A stretch of 64,000 nucleotides of DNA, taken from the NCBI GenBank assembly GCA_963921795.1, contig OY997657.1, forward strand, positions 2,060,080-2,124,079, in the 5' to 3' direction. Below the pieces are notes generated by a model that was not told where the DNA came from, did no database searches, and worked only from the letters and a program-made list of their open reading frames with translations. Positions within the stretch are counted from its first letter, which is position 1, and every line of letters starts with the position of its first letter. Both the position numbers and the translations under genes were made by a program. Shown here in pieces: positions 11,801 to 25,748 of the stretch. Source of the stretch: Nannobrachium achirus. Its lineage: Eukaryota > Chordata > Actinopteri > Myctophiformes > Myctophidae.

Positions 11801-14800
11801 AGACCGACCAGACATCAGACTGTAATAACAACGTATTGAATGGATCAATCAAACCGATCATACATCAGACTGTAATAACAACGTATTGAATGGATCAATC
11901 AAACCGATCATACATCAGACTGTAATAACAACGTATTGAATGGATCAATCAGACTGATCATACATCAGACTGTAATAACAACGTATTGAATGGATCAATC
12001 AGACCGACCATACATCAGACTGTAATAACAACGTATTGAATGGATCAATCAGACCGATCATACATCAGACTGTAATAACAACGTATTGAATGGATCAATC
12101 AGACTGATCATACATCAGACTGTAATAACAACGTATTGAATGGATCAATCAGACCGATCATACATCAGACTGTAATAACAACGTATTGAATGGATCAATC
12201 AGACCGATCATACATCAGACTGTAATAACAACGTATTGAATGGATCAATCAGACCGACCATACATCAGACTGTAATAACAACGTATTGAATGGATCAATC
12301 AAACCGACCATACATCAGACTGTAATAACAACGTATTGAATGGATCAATCAGACTGATCATACATCAGACTGTAATAACAACGTATTGAATGGATCAATC
12401 AAACCGACCATACATCAGACTGTAATAACAACGTATTGAATGGATCAATCAGACCGACCATACATCAGACTGTAATAACAACGTATTGAATGGATCAATC
12501 AGACCGACCAGACATCAGACTGTAATAACAACGTATTGAATGGATCAATCAGACTGATCATACATCAGACTGTAATAACAACGTATTGAATGGATCAATC
12601 AGACCGACCATACATCAGACTGTAATAACAACGTATTGAATGGATCAATCAGACCGACCATACATCAGACTGTAATAACAACGTATTGAATGGATCAATC
12701 AGACTGATCATACATCAGACTGTAATAACAACGTATTGAATGGATCAATCAGACTGATCATACATCAGACTGTAATAACAACGTATTGAATGGATCAATC
12801 AGACCGATCATACATCAGACTGTAATAACAACGTATTGAATGGATCAATCAGACCGACCATACATCAGACTGTAATAACAACGTATTGAATGGATCAATC
12901 AGACTGATCATACATCAGACTGTAATAACAACGTATTGAATGGATCAATCAGACTGACCAGACATCAGACTGTAATAACAACGTATTGAATGGATCAATC
13001 AGACTGATCATACATCAGACTGTAATAACAACGTATTGAATGGATCAATCAGACCGACCAGACATCAGACTGTAATAACAACGTATTGAATGGATCAATC
13101 AAACCGATCATACATCAGACTGTAATAACAACGTATTGAATGGATCAATCAGACCGACCATACATCAGACTGTAATAACAACGTATTGAATGGATCAATC
13201 AGACCGACCATACATCAGACTGTAATAACAACGTATTGAATGGATCAATCAGACCGACCATACATCAGACTGTAATAACAACGTATTGAATGGATCAATC
13301 AGACCGATCATACATCAGACTGTAATAACAACGTATTGAATGGATCAATCAGACCGACCAGACATCAGACTGTAATAACAACGTATTGAATGGATCAATC
13401 AAACCGACCATACATCAGACTGTAATAACAACGTATTGAATGGATCAATCAGACCGACCATACATCAGACTGTAATAACAACGTATTGAATGGATCAATC
13501 AAACCGACCATACATCAGACTGTAATAACAACGTATTGAATGGATCAATCAGACCGACCATACATCAGATAACAACGTATTGAATGGATCAATCAAACCG
13601 ACCATACATCAGACTGTAATAACAACGTATTGAATGGATCAATCAGACTGATCATACATCAGACTGTAATAACAACGTATTGAATGGATCAATCAGACCG
13701 ACCATACATCAGACTGTAATAACAACGTATTGAATGGATCAATCAGACTGATCATACATCAGACTGTAATAACAACGTATTGAATGGATCAATCAGACCG
13801 ATCATACATCAGACTGTAATAACAACGTATTGAATGGATCAATCAAACCGATCATACATCAGACTGTAATAACAACGTATTGAATGGATCAATCAGACCG
13901 ACCATACATCAGACTGTAATAACAACGTATTGAATGGATCAATCAGACCGATCATACATCAGACTGTAATAACAACGTATTGAATGGATCAATCAGACCG
14001 ATCATACATCAGACTGTAATAACAACGTATTGAATGGATCAATCAGACCGACCAGACATCAGACTGTAATAACAACGTATTGAATGGATCAATCAGACCG
14101 ATCATACATCAGACTGTAATAACAACGTATTGAATGGATCAATCAGACCGATCATACATCAGACTGTAATAACAACGTATTGAATGGATCAATCAGACCG
14201 ATCATACATCAGACTGTAATAACAACGTATTGAATGGATCAATCAGACCGATCATACATCAGACTGTAATAACAACGTATTGAATGGATCAATCAGACCG
14301 ATCATACATCAGACTGTAATAACAACGTATTGAATGGATCAATCAAACCGACCATACATCAGACTGTAATAACAACGTATTGAATGGATCAATCAAACCG
14401 ACCATACATCAGACTGTAATAACAACGTATTGAATGGATCAATCAGACCGACCAGACATCAGACTGTAATAACAACGTATTGAATGGATCAATCAGACCG
14501 ACCAGACATCAGACTGTAATAACAACGTATTGAATGGATCAATCAGACCGACCATACATCAGACTGTAATAACAACGTATTGAATGGATCAATCAGACCG
14601 ATCATACATCAGACTGTAATAACAACGTATTGAATGGATCAATCAGACCGATCATACATCAGACTGTAATAACAACGTATTGAATGGATCAATCAGACCG
14701 ATCATACATCAGACTGTAATAACAACGTATTGAATGGATCAATCAGACCGACCATACATCAGACTGTAATAACAACGTATTGAATGGATCAATCAGACCG

Positions 14801-17800
14801 ACCATACATCAGACTGTAATAACAACGTATTGAATGGATCAATCAGACCGATCATACATCAGACTGTAATAACAACGTATTGAATGGATCAATCAGACCG
14901 ATCATACATCAGACTGTAATAACAACGTATTGAATGGATCAATCAGACCGATCATACATCAGACTGTAATAACAACGTATTGAATGGATCAATCAGACCG
15001 ATCATACATCAGACTGTAATAACAACGTATTGAATGGATCAATCAGACCGACCATACATCAGACTGTAATAACAACGTATTGAATGGATCAATCAGACCG
15101 ATCATACATCAGACTGTAATAACAACGTATTGAATGGATCAATCAGACTGATCATACATCAGACTGTAATAACAACGTATTGAATGGATCAATCAGACTG
15201 ATCATACATCAGACTGTAATAACAACGTATTGAATGGATCAATCAGACCGACCATACATCAGACTGTAATAACAACGTATTGAATGGATCAATCAAACCG
15301 ATCATACATCAGACTGTAATAACAACGTATTGAATGGATCAATCAGACCGACCAGACATCAGACTGTAATAACAACGTATTGAATGGATCAATCAAACCG
15401 ATCATACATCAGACTGTAATAACAACGTATTGAATGGATCAATCAAACCGATCATACATCAGACTGTAATAACAACGTATTGAATGGATCAATCAGACTG
15501 ATCATACATCAGACTGTAATAACAACGTATTGAATGGATCAATCAGACCGACCATACATCAGACTGTAATAACAACGTATTGAATGGATCAATCAGACTG
15601 ATCATACATCAGACTGTAATAACAACGTATTGAATGGATCAATCAGACTGATCATACATCAGACTGTAATAACAACGTATTGAATGGATCAATCAGACCG
15701 ATCATACATCAGACTGTAATAACAACGTATTGAATGGATCAATCAGACCGATCATACATCAGACTGTAATAACAACGTATTGAATGGATCAATCAGACCG
15801 ACCATACATCAGACTGTAATAACAACGTATTGAATGGATCAATCAAACCGACCATACATCAGACTGTAATAACAACGTATTGAATGGATCAATCAGACTG
15901 ATCATACATCAGACTGTAATAACAACGTATTGAATGGATCAATCAAACCGACCATACATCAGACTGTAATAACAACGTATTGAATGGATCAATCAGACCG
16001 ACCAGACATCAGACTGTAATAACAACGTATTGAATGGATCAATCAGACTGATCATACATCAGACTGTAATAACAACGTATTGAATGGATCAATCAGACCG
16101 ACCATACATCAGACTGTAATAACAACGTATTGAATGGATCAATCAGACTGATCATACATCAGACTGTAATAACAACGTATTGAATGGATCAATCAGACCG
16201 ATCATACATCAGACTGTAATAACAACGTATTGAATGGATCAATCAGACTGATCATACATCAGACTGTAATAACAACGTATTGAATGGATCAATCAGACTG
16301 ATCATACATCAGACTGTAATAACAACGTATTGAATGGATCAATCAGACCGATCATACATCAGACTGTAATAACAACGTATTGAATGGATCAATCAGACCG
16401 ACCATACATCAGACTGTAATAACAACGTATTGAATGGATCAATCAGACCGACCATACATCAGACTGTAATAACAACGTATTGAATGGATCAATCAAACCG
16501 ATCATACATCAGACTGTAATAACAACGTATTGAATGGATCAATCAGACTGATCATACATCAGACTGTAATAACAACGTATTGAATGGATCAATCAAACCG
16601 ACCATACATCAGACTGTAATAACAACGTATTGAATGGATCAATCAGACCGACCATACATCAGACTGTAATAACAACGTATTGAATGGATCAATCAGACCG
16701 ATCATACATCAGACTGTAATAACAACGTATTGAATGGATCAATCAGACCGATCATACATCAGACTGTAATAACAACGTATTGAATGGATCAATCAGACCG
16801 ATCATACATCAGACTGTAATAACAACGTATTGAATGGATCAATCAGACCGATCATACATCAGACTGTAATAACAACGTATTGAATGGATCAATCAGACCG
16901 ATCATACATCAGACTGTAATAACAACGTATTGAATGGATCAATCAAACCGATCATACATCAGACTGTAATAACAACGTATTGAATGGATCAATCAGACCG
17001 ACCATACATCAGACTGTAATAACAACGTATTGAATGGATCAATCAGACCGACCATACATAGGACTGTAATAACAACGTATTGAATGGATCAATCAAACCG
17101 ATCATACATCAGACTGTAATAACAACGTATTGAATGGATCAATCAGACCGACCATACATCAGACTGTAATAACAACGTATTGAATGGATCAATCAGACCG
17201 ACCATACATCAGACTGTAATAACAACGTATTGAATGGATCAATCAGACCGATCATACATCAGACTGTAATAACAACGTATTGAATGGATCAATCAAACCG
17301 ATCATACATCAGACTGTAATAACAACGTATTGAATGGATCAATCAGACCGACCATACATCAGACTGTAATAACAACGTATTGAATGGATCAATCAGACCG
17401 ACCATACATCAGACTGTAATAACAACGTATTGAATGGATCAATCAGACTGATCATACATCAGACTGTAATAACAACGTATTGAATGGATCAATCAGACCG
17501 ACCATACATCAGACTGTAATAACAACGTATTGAATGGATCAATCAGACCGACCATACATCAGACTGTAATAACAACGTATTGAATGGATCAATCAGACTG
17601 ATCATACATCAGACTGTAATAACAACGTATTGAATGGATCAATCAGACCGACCATACATCAGACTGTAATAACAACGTATTGAATGGATCAATCAGACTG
17701 ATCATACATCAGACTGTAATAACAACGTATTGAATGGATCAATCAGACTGATCATACATCAGACTGTAATAACAACGTATTGAATGGATCAATCAGACTG

Positions 17801-19620
17801 ATCATACATCAGACTGTAATAACAACGTATTGAATGGATCAATCAGACCGATCATACATCAGACTGTAATAACAACGTATTGAATGGATCAATCAGACCG
17901 ACCATACATCAGACTGTAATAACAACGTATTGAATGGATCAATCAGACCGACCATACATCAGACTGTAATAACAACGTATTGAATGGATCAATCAGACCG
18001 ACCATACATCAGACTGTAATAACAACGTATTGAATGGATCAATCAGACCGATCATACATCAGACTGTAATAACAACGTATTGAATGGATCAATCAGACCG
18101 ACCATACATCAGACTGTAATAACAACGTATTGAATGGATCAATCAGACCGATCATACATCAGACTGTAATAACAACGTATTGAATGGATCAATCAGACCG
18201 ACCATACATCAGACTGTAATAACAACGTATTGAATGGATCAATCAGACCGATCATACATCAGACTGTAATAACAACGTATTGAATGGATCAATCAGACCG
18301 ATCATACATCAGACTGTAATAACAACGTATTGAATGGATCAATCAGACCGATCATACATCAGACTGTAATAACAACGTATTGAATGGATCAATCAGACCG
18401 ATCATACATCAGACTGTAATAACAACGTATTGAATGGATCAATCAGACCGATCATACATCAGACTGTAATAACAACGTATTGAATGGATCAATCAGACCG
18501 ACCATACATCAGACTGTAATAACAACGTATTGAATGGATCAATCAGACCGACCATACATCAGACTGTAATAACAACGTATTGAATGGATCAATCAGACCG
18601 ACCATACATCAGACTGTAATAACAACGTATTGAATGGATCAATCAGACCGATCATACATCAGACTGTAATAACAACGTATTGAATGGATCAATCAGACCG
18701 ACCATACATCAGACTGTAATAACAACGTATTGAATGGATCAATCAATCAATCAGACCGATCATACATCAGACTGTAATAACAACGTATTGAATGGATCAA
18801 TCAGACCGACCATACATCAGACTGTAATAACAACGTATTGAATGGATCAATCAAACCGATCATACATCAGACTGTAATAACAACGTATTGAATGGATCAA
18901 TCAGACCGACCATACATCAGACTGTAATAACAACGTATTGAATGGATCAATCAGACCGACCATACATCAGACTGTAATAACAACGTATTGAATGGATCAA
19001 TCAGACCGACCATACATCAGACTGTAATAACAACGTATTGAATGGATCAATCAAACCGATCATACATCAGACTGTAATAACAACGTATTGAATGGATCAA
19101 TCAAACCGATCATACATCAGACTGTAATAACAACGTATTGAATGGATCAATCAAACCGATCATACATCAGACTGTAATAACAACCTATTGAATGGATCAA
19201 TCAAACCGATCATACATCAGACTGTAATAACAACGTATTGAATGGATCAATCAAACCGATCATACATCAGACTGTAATAACAACGTATTGAATGGATCAA
19301 TCAAACCGACCATACATCAGACTGTAATAACAACGTATTGAATGGATCAATCAGACCGATCATACATCAGACTGTAATAACAACGTATTGAATGGATCAA
19401 TCAGACCGATCATACATCAGACTGTAATAACAACGTATTGAATGGATCAATCAGACCGACCATACATCAGACTGTAATAACAACGTATTGAATGGATCAA
19501 TCAGACCGACCATACATCAGACTGTAATAACAACGTATTGAATGGATCAATCAGACCGACCATACATCAGACTGTAATAACAACGTATTGAATGGATCAA
19601 TCAGACCGACCATACATCAG
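8883..19620. repeat. 10.7-kb satellite array of a 50-bp monomer (~215 copies)
   Basis: The monomer is AACAACGTATTGAATGGATC plus AATCAGACCGACCATACATCAGACTGTAAT. Variation is confined to a few sites: AGACC/AAACC, CCGACC/CCGATC/CTGATC, and TACATC/GACATC. Length variants are two 44-bp monomers lacking six bases (near 10,475 and 13,569) and one with an extra 8 bases (near 18,745). All frames are closed. The order of variant monomers around 11.3-12.0 kb recurs around 14.85-15.55 kb at an offset of 3,544 bp, which shows higher-order duplication. Confidence 0.99.
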
Positions 19621-19703
19621 CTTTTAGAAGCCCGGTCTTCTGAAAATCCTTTAAGTCAAAACAGCCTGACGACCCTGAAGCTGTAGCATGAGTCAGCAGA
19701 AAG

Positions 19704-19783
<80 letters not shown>

Positions 19784-19808
19784 TGGTGGGGGGGGGGGGG
19801 GGGGCGGG
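19704..19808. repeat. (TG)n followed by a G-run
   Basis: About 80 bases of TG repeats, then GGTGGTGG and a run of guanines to about 19,808. G-quadruplex-prone. Cys/Val/Gly frames are artefacts. Confidence 0.95.
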
Positions 19809-20024
19809 GTGGCTCATGGGACACATTTGGACCAAATGTTAGGATTTTCTTCTCTTTTTTCCCTCTCATGTCACAGAGTTCCTCTCGTCCAAGCCGTTGC
19901 TAAAAGGCTGTGCGTGTTTTGCCAGAACCCACAACTCACAAAGAGCCGTCCCCGTTGCATAAGCATGAAGTTTACCTTCAGTGAAGGAAAGTAACTAAGT
20001 AGTTGTACTCAAGTAACTGTACAG

Positions 20025-20445
20025 CAGTGTTTCTCAACCTTTTTTCTGCATGGGCACACTTTTCATGTCCCAAGAATCCATGGGCACACCAACATAATAC
20101 GGGAGTGTAAATATCATCACTGTCGGGAAGAAACCTTGTATCTCCAAGTTTCAAATGTGTAAGTTTATTCGCTAAGTAAAGCCCTGCTTCATCATACAAG
20201 GCTGTTGCACAACAGTAGTGAAAACAGCAGATCTACAAGCACACAACGCCTCGCACTGCGTGGCATTGTGTGCTTGTAGATCGGCTACAAGTTTAAATCA
20301 TTTTTAAAATGATGATCGGCTACAAGTTTAAATCATTTTTAAAATGATGAATACAATACTGGCTTTCAAGCAGTTTCAAGGGGCACACATGACCCTTCTC
20401 AGGGGCACACCAAAGGTCCCCAGGCACAGTGGTTGAGAAACACTG
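20025..20445. mobile_element. hAT-like non-autonomous element
   Basis: Ends CAGTGTTTCTCAACC and GGTTGAGAAACACTG are exact inverted repeats. The flanks CTGTACAG and CTGTGCTG match 6 of 8. A hairpin repeat lies inside at 20,219-20,288. A direct 43-bp duplication (GATCGGCTACAAGTTTAAAT...) follows the hairpin. Confidence 0.8.
20219..20288. repeat. Dispersed hairpin repeat copy
   Basis: Arms GTGAAAACAGCAGATCTACA.. and ..TGTAGATCGGC, with the same AGCAC/GTGCT paired variant as the 5,928 copy. Confidence 0.9.
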
Positions 20446-21040
20446 CTGTGCTGTACTTATAGCTACAATGTGGAGGTTTCTTTTTTTAATCGCTGCTTCA
20501 GTAGTTCCAGTTTTCAGTACTTTTACTTCTACTCCACTACATCTCGGAGGCAAATACTGTACTTTTCCTCCACTACAATTATATGACAACTTTAGTTACT
20601 TTATAGATTTGTATTTATTATTATTACAAAACACATTCAGTCCTATACTGACTGTATACAGTATTTTGGCCAATTGAAAATAGCTTTTTATACAGTTTGA
20701 ACTTGTGAAATGGGACTTTCTGCTCAGCGTCGTCAGCGAGTATTTTTTTTACTTTATTTTAAGTAACTGCCATTTGAAAATAGCCCATCTACAGTCCTAT
20801 AAGCTAGCAGTAATCATTTTAGCTTTTTGTTACTTTTTTGATGCCAGTACTTTAGTATTTTTACTCAAAGTCACACACTGTAATACCAGGTGTTTTACGT
20901 ATTTCCACATTGTGTTTTTTTCTACTCAAGTAAAAACAGTCTCAGCATGTGTTGGAGACCTGCCTGAGAAGCTGCTGTCTGAACCAACCTGCCAGATCCA
21001 CACATCATCCAACAGGTTGTGTAATGGACGGCTCAGTGGA
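20446..21040. other. Non-coding AT-rich sequence
   Basis: Contains repeated phrases TACTTTTACT(T/C)..., typical of decayed repeats. The 128-residue frame that starts near 20,705 runs into the minisatellite and has no family resemblance. Confidence 0.45.
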
Positions 21041-21044
21041 GACA

Positions 21045-21815
21045 CAGAGGCTCAGAGATATTTAGGCTCAGAGGAGGTTCAGAAACATTAGGCTCAGTGG
21101 AGACAGATGGACAGAGACATTTAGGCTCAGAGGAGAAGGTTATAGACATTTAGGCTCAGAGGAGGAGGAGGTTCAGAGACATTTAGGCTCAGAGGAGGAG
21201 GTTCAGAGACATTTAGGCTCAGAGGAGGAGGCTCAGAGACATTTAGGCTCAGGGGAGTAGGTTCAGAGACATTAGGCTCAGAGGAGTAGGTTCAGAGACA
21301 TTTAGGCTCAGAGGAGGAGGAGGTTCAGAGACATTTAGGCTCAGAGGAGTAGGTTCAGAGACATTTAGGCTCAGAGGAGGAGGAGGTTCAGAGACATTTA
21401 GGCTCAGAGGAGGAGGAGGTTCAGAGACATTTAGGCTCAGAGGAGGAGGAGGTTCAGAAACATTTAGGCTCAGTGGAGGAGGAGGTTCAGAGACATTAGG
21501 CTCAGAGGAGGAGGAGGTTCAGAGACATTAGGCTCAGAGGAGGAGGAGGAGGAGGAGGTTCAGAGACATTTAGGCTCAGGGGAGGAGGTTCAGAGACATT
21601 TAGGCTCAGAGGAGGAGGTTCAGCGACATTTAGGCTCAGAGGAGGAGGTTCAGAGACATTTAGGCTCAGAAGAAGAGGTTCAGAGACATTAGGCTCAGAG
21701 GAGGAGGTTCAGAGACATTAGGCTCAGAGGAGGAGGTTCAGAGACATTTAGGCTCAGAGACATTTAGGCTCAGAGGAGGAGGTTCAGCGACATTTAGGCT
21801 CAGGGGAGGTTTTTC
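21045..21815. repeat. GA-rich minisatellite, about 26 copies
   Basis: The unit TTAGGCTCAGAGGAGGAGGT plus TCAGAGACAT(T) repeats, with length variation mainly in the number of GAG triplets and of T in CATT(T)AGG. Confidence 0.97.
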
Positions 21816-21990
21816 ACAGACATTTCACACTGAAACTAAACACTAAACATCACTGTTTCCCACATATGGGTCGAGACCCATAATGTGGGACGCTGGAAGT
21901 GTTGAGTGGAGAACTTCTACTGCACCACATGTCACAGAGAGATTGTTATGATGAAACATGTATTAACAACTCATTTTATATACTGTAGAT

Positions 21991-22523
21991 CAGGGGTTTT
22001 CAACCTTTTCAGGCCAAGGACCCCTTAGTTGAGAGAGAGATGAAGCAGGGACCCCTTAGTTGAGAGAGATGAAGCAGGGACCCCTTAGTTGAGAGAGAGA
22101 TGAAGCAGGGACCCCCACAATCTGTTCATAGATTCCATATAGTTTCATTGTTTGACAGCACAATCTGTGTATTTTGGATTCGTGTCAATTTGTGTTTTCA
22201 GATATTTAACCACTTGAACTGTCAATACTTAATAAACTTGACCTTTCACTCTGTACTTAGTCTGCTCTTTTTCCCCTCTACACCAAAACTCTTTGCTGAA
22301 AATAGCCGATCTACAAGCTCACAGCGCCTCGAGCTGCGAGGCGTTGTGAGCTTGCAGATCTGCTATTTTTGGCTAAAGTTATCAGAATATGGACACTTGG
22401 GTTCAAGGGGTTAATATAAAAAAGGAGAAAAAACGTTTTTTTTTCACTCAAGGATTTGGAGGACCCCCTGTAGTAACTCTGAGGACCCCCTAGGGGTCCC
22501 GGACCCCCTGTTGAAGACCCATG
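21991..22523. mobile_element. hAT-like non-autonomous element with perfect target duplication
   Basis: Left end CAGGGGTTTTCAACCTTTTC, right end CTGTTGAAGACCCATG. Both are flanked by CTGTAGAT (21,983-21,990 and 22,524-22,531), an exact 8-bp duplication. Inside are three tandem copies of a 30-bp ACCCCTTAGTTGAGAGAGA unit and a hairpin repeat at about 22,299-22,372. Confidence 0.9.
22299..22372. repeat. Dispersed hairpin repeat copy
   Basis: Arms GAAAATAGCCGATCTACAAG and CTTGCAGATCTGCTATTTTT around CGCCTCGAGCTGCGAGGCG. Arms differ by a few unpaired changes. Confidence 0.9.
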
Positions 22524-23065
22524 CTGTAGATTGACTGATCGGACACATCCCACCTATAAGCTCACAAAGTTTATTGGCAGTTAAAAAAGAGGAAAATCAC
22601 AACAATGGTTGATGGTAAAGAAGGCACTCATGCAATACCTGGAGCTGTTCTGAGTGACACCACATGGTCTCATACGACCTCTAGTGGTGGCACGGACACG
22701 TTGCACCAGAGGAGCTTTTTAAAGATACTTTTAAAGGATCTTGTTAAAGATAGGCTACCATATAATTATAGTTTGTAAAAAGCAGAATTATTGATGTAGT
22801 GGAGTAGAATACAGTAGTTGTAGAGCATATACAAAAGGAACCAAATGGACATTTACAGGTCTGTAACTCTGAGAGTGTACACATGGAACCAAATGTACCC
22901 TTATAGTCTGTAACTCTGAGAGTGTATTTCACTGAAGTATGGCCAAGTGAGGATTCTACTATCAAGATGTCGAAGGAGTTCAACTATGTTTTGTGGTGAG
23001 AAGAGAATATCTGTACAATACTGTATACATGTCACATATTCACAATGCGAGTCCAAGTCCCTGAA
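22524..23065. other. Non-coding; short internal duplication
   Basis: A phrase of about 60 bp (GGAACCAAATGnAC..CTGTAACTCTGAGAGTGTA) occurs twice, near 22,837 and 22,884. No gene is supported. Confidence 0.5.
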
Positions 23066-23656
23066 AAAGATAGATACCTTTATTATCCCAAGGGGGAAAT
23101 TCAGTTGTCCAGTTGTAGCACAGCAGTATACAGTTATTTACAAAGTTACAGAGAAGCAAGAAACAAGATGGATAAGAGGAAAAAACAAGAGCAGTACAGT
23201 ACCAATAAAGAGAAGGTGCATCAAATAGAGGGGGCGAATAATAATATAAGTATACAAAGTGTCTTACAAAAAGAGACCATAGCAGTCAATGCTAGTTAGT
23301 GCAACAAGTATCTCACTGTCATTGTTAAACAAAGCAAATACTCAGAAACTACCAACACAACCTAATAGTGCAAAGTCAAAAATCAGTGCGAAAAAAACAG
23401 CTCAGAGAAGAAGAAACTAGGAAGCATGTCACCGCAAGACGCACATGAGCACTCTCCCTGGAAGGTCCTTAGAGTTCAAAGTCAATACAGCAATAGTTCC
23501 AACCTAATAGTGCAAATGTCAAAAATCAGTGCGAAGAAAACAGCTCAGAGAAGAAGAAACTAGGAAGCATGTCACCGCAAGACGCACATGAGCACTCTCC
23601 CTGGAAGGTCCTTAGAGGTCAAAGTCAATACAGCAATAGTTCCGTCAGTCTAAGTT
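23066..23656 (-). mobile_element. LINE 3' UTR/tail (minus strand)
   Basis: The plus strand begins with GATAGATACCTTTATTATCC, CAAGGGGGAAATTC. Reversed, this is the common fish LINE 3' end (GAATTTCCCCC...AATAAAGGTATCTATC). A segment of about 142 bp (CAGCTCAGAGAAGAAGAAAC...) is tandemly duplicated at about 23,364-23,645. It is the distal part of the reverse-transcriptase element at 24,298-25,040, separated by an inserted MITE. Confidence 0.75.
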
Positions 23657-24300
23657 AAAGGGATATTCCACTTTCAAAAAACTTTTTGTCATTGTATGGT
23701 CTAATCAGGCTTGTGTGAACACCCTGAACAGTTTTTAATTTTCTTCATTCAGTATTTAGATATTTGATGAAAATGTTTTCTGGCCCGACACGCCCAGTCC
23801 CTCTCCCCACACACACTCATTGTAACTTCAAACTCCATTTTAACCATGATAGATTCATTAAAAACACCCATTATTTTTTCTGGTGACTCATAATACCCTC
23901 CTAATACGTGAGCAGGCCGTGTTTTTTCCATAACAGTTTTCATTATTTTTTTATATATTGTTATTGTATTTAGTTTTTTCCATTTTCCCAAAGAATTATT
24001 AAAAATACATGAAAAACGTTATGGAAAAAACACGGCCTGCTCACGTATTAGGAGGGTATTATGAGTCACCAGAAAAAATAATGGGTGTTTTTAAATAATC
24101 TATCATGGTTTAAATGGAGTTTGAAGTTACAATGAGTGTGTGTGGGGAGAGGGCCTGGGCGTGTTGGGCCAGAAAACATTTACATCAAATATCTAAATAC
24201 TGAATGAAGAAAATTAAAAACTGTTCAGGGTGTTCATACAAGCCTGATTAGACCATACAATGACAAAAAGTTTTTTGAAAGTGGAATATCCCTTTAAGAA
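23657..24300. mobile_element. TTAA-flanked inverted-repeat element inserted in the LINE
   Basis: TTAAAGGGATATTCCACTTT at the left is mirrored by AAAGTGGAATATCCCTTTAA at the right. The arms extend for about 300 bases (for example GTATGGTCTAATCAGGCTTG against CAAGCCTGATTAGACCATAC). TTAA sits at both ends, as for piggyBac-type target duplication, but no transposase is present. The same family is at 56.88-57.48 kb. Confidence 0.9.
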
Positions 24301-25040
24301 GGAAGTCCTTTTCAATCATCCGTTATGTATCTCGTTGTACAGCTTAAGGGCAGCCGGTACAAAAGATTTTCCTAATCTCTCGCATCTCCGTCCTGGGTAG
24401 GCAAAGCGGTCGTTTCCTCTCTTACTCCAGTAACTGGTGATCTCCAGATGGAGGGGGTGAGAGGAGTTCTCCAAGATGGAATCCAGCTTCCTCGCTGTTC
24501 GCACCCTGGTTACTTCCTCCACCCCTGCAGAGAGGACCCAACGACAGAGCCTGCTTTCCTCACCAGTCTGTTTAGGTTAAACGTGTCACCTGCTCTGTTG
24601 TTGCCACCCCAGCATGTTATACCAAAAAAGAGGACACTTGCCATGACAGACTGGTAGAACATCTGTAGCATCCTATTGCACACACCAAACGATCTCAGTC
24701 TTCTCAGGAGGAACAGCCTCCTTTTCCCCTTGCTGTGAATCGCCTGCGCGTTGTCCGACCAGTCCAGTGAACTATTCAGGTGTACTCCGAGGAATTTGTA
24801 GTTATCCACAAGCTCAACCACCTCTCTGTTAATGGTGCTTGGCACCGGGGGGACTCTCTTGGAAGTACGGAAGTCCACCACTATCTCCTTGGTCTTGCTT
24901 GCGTTGAGCCTGAGATGGTTAGCCTCTCTCCACTGCACAAAGTCCCTAACCACACCATCGTGCTCAGCCGTGTTGTCACCCGAGATCTTGCTGACCACCA
25001 CGGTATCATCTGAGAACTTCTGCAGATGACAGGTCTTGGA
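24298..25040 (-). pseudogene. LINE reverse transcriptase C-terminal fragment
   Basis: The minus-strand frame encodes the end of a non-LTR reverse transcriptase. It shows an FSDDT box (the catalytic x-x-D-D motif) near 25,010, then the conserved block NYKFLGVHLNSSLDWSDN, then SFGVCNRMLQMFYQSVMAS and CWGGN. The frame shifts near 24,515 and continues as a second frame (HPLHLEI) to 24,316. The 5' part (endonuclease and most of the RT palm) is missing, so it is a truncated, frameshifted relic. Order of parts, reading right to left: RT end, inserted MITE, 3' UTR at 23,066-23,656. Assignment to a Rex1/Nimb-like clade is from general recall of these motifs. Confidence 0.85.
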
Positions 25041-25254
25041 ATTGAAAAATAATACATTTTACTCATGTTTGAGCAGCAGATTGAGTGATGCTGTACACTA
25101 AGAGATAATCAGAGATAGTGAGGGTAGAGATTGGTGGAGAAACCAAACATGCAGCCCTGAGTTCATTCTGAACGTCATGAGAAACAGCCAGTGTTCGTCC
25201 CATGCAACACCCTGTTGAAGCATCCTTGAGCAAGGCACTGCACTGTCACTGCTC

Positions 25255-25400
25255 GTTGCTCTGGCTGCCTGTCTTCATCATACAGGAGTGTTGCTCTGGC
25301 TGCCTGTCTTCATCATACAGGAGTGTTGCTCTGGCTGCCTGTCTTCATCATACAGGAGTGTTGCTCTGGCTGCCTGTCTTCATCATACAGGAGTGTTGCA
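25255..25400. repeat. 35-bp minisatellite, 4 copies
   Basis: TTGCTCTGGCTGCCTGTCTT plus CATCATACAGGAGTG is repeated exactly four times. The open frames (CSGCLSSSYRSVA) simply translate it. Confidence 0.97.
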
Positions 25401-25748
25401 CAAATGTAGTGAACATGGCAAGCTTACATGCAACGCCATCTCCTACATATTTTCACAATTTAAAATATTTTCAATAATAAAAGAAATTAAAATATTACAA
25501 TAGGCCTATACAATATAATGACTTCAATGTGTCCGACTTGGGGAAATCGCGCTCTTTAGAACGACCATCATTTCGACCGGAAGGTTAGCGACTCACTCCA
25601 CGAAGGTGAGGGTTAGAGTCAGGTGTCGAAAAGATGACATGTAATAACAGTGACACGCTCCCGTCCAACTTGTCTTTTCATCTTATGGAAGAAAAGAAGC
25701 AGGAAGTTTCCTGGATACTGGAGGTGTTTTCAGAACATCAGTACAGTT

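Noticed and set aside
8883-19620. CRISPR-like regular repeats
   Set aside because: The whole 50-bp unit repeats with no unique spacers, in a vertebrate-type sequence. It is a satellite.
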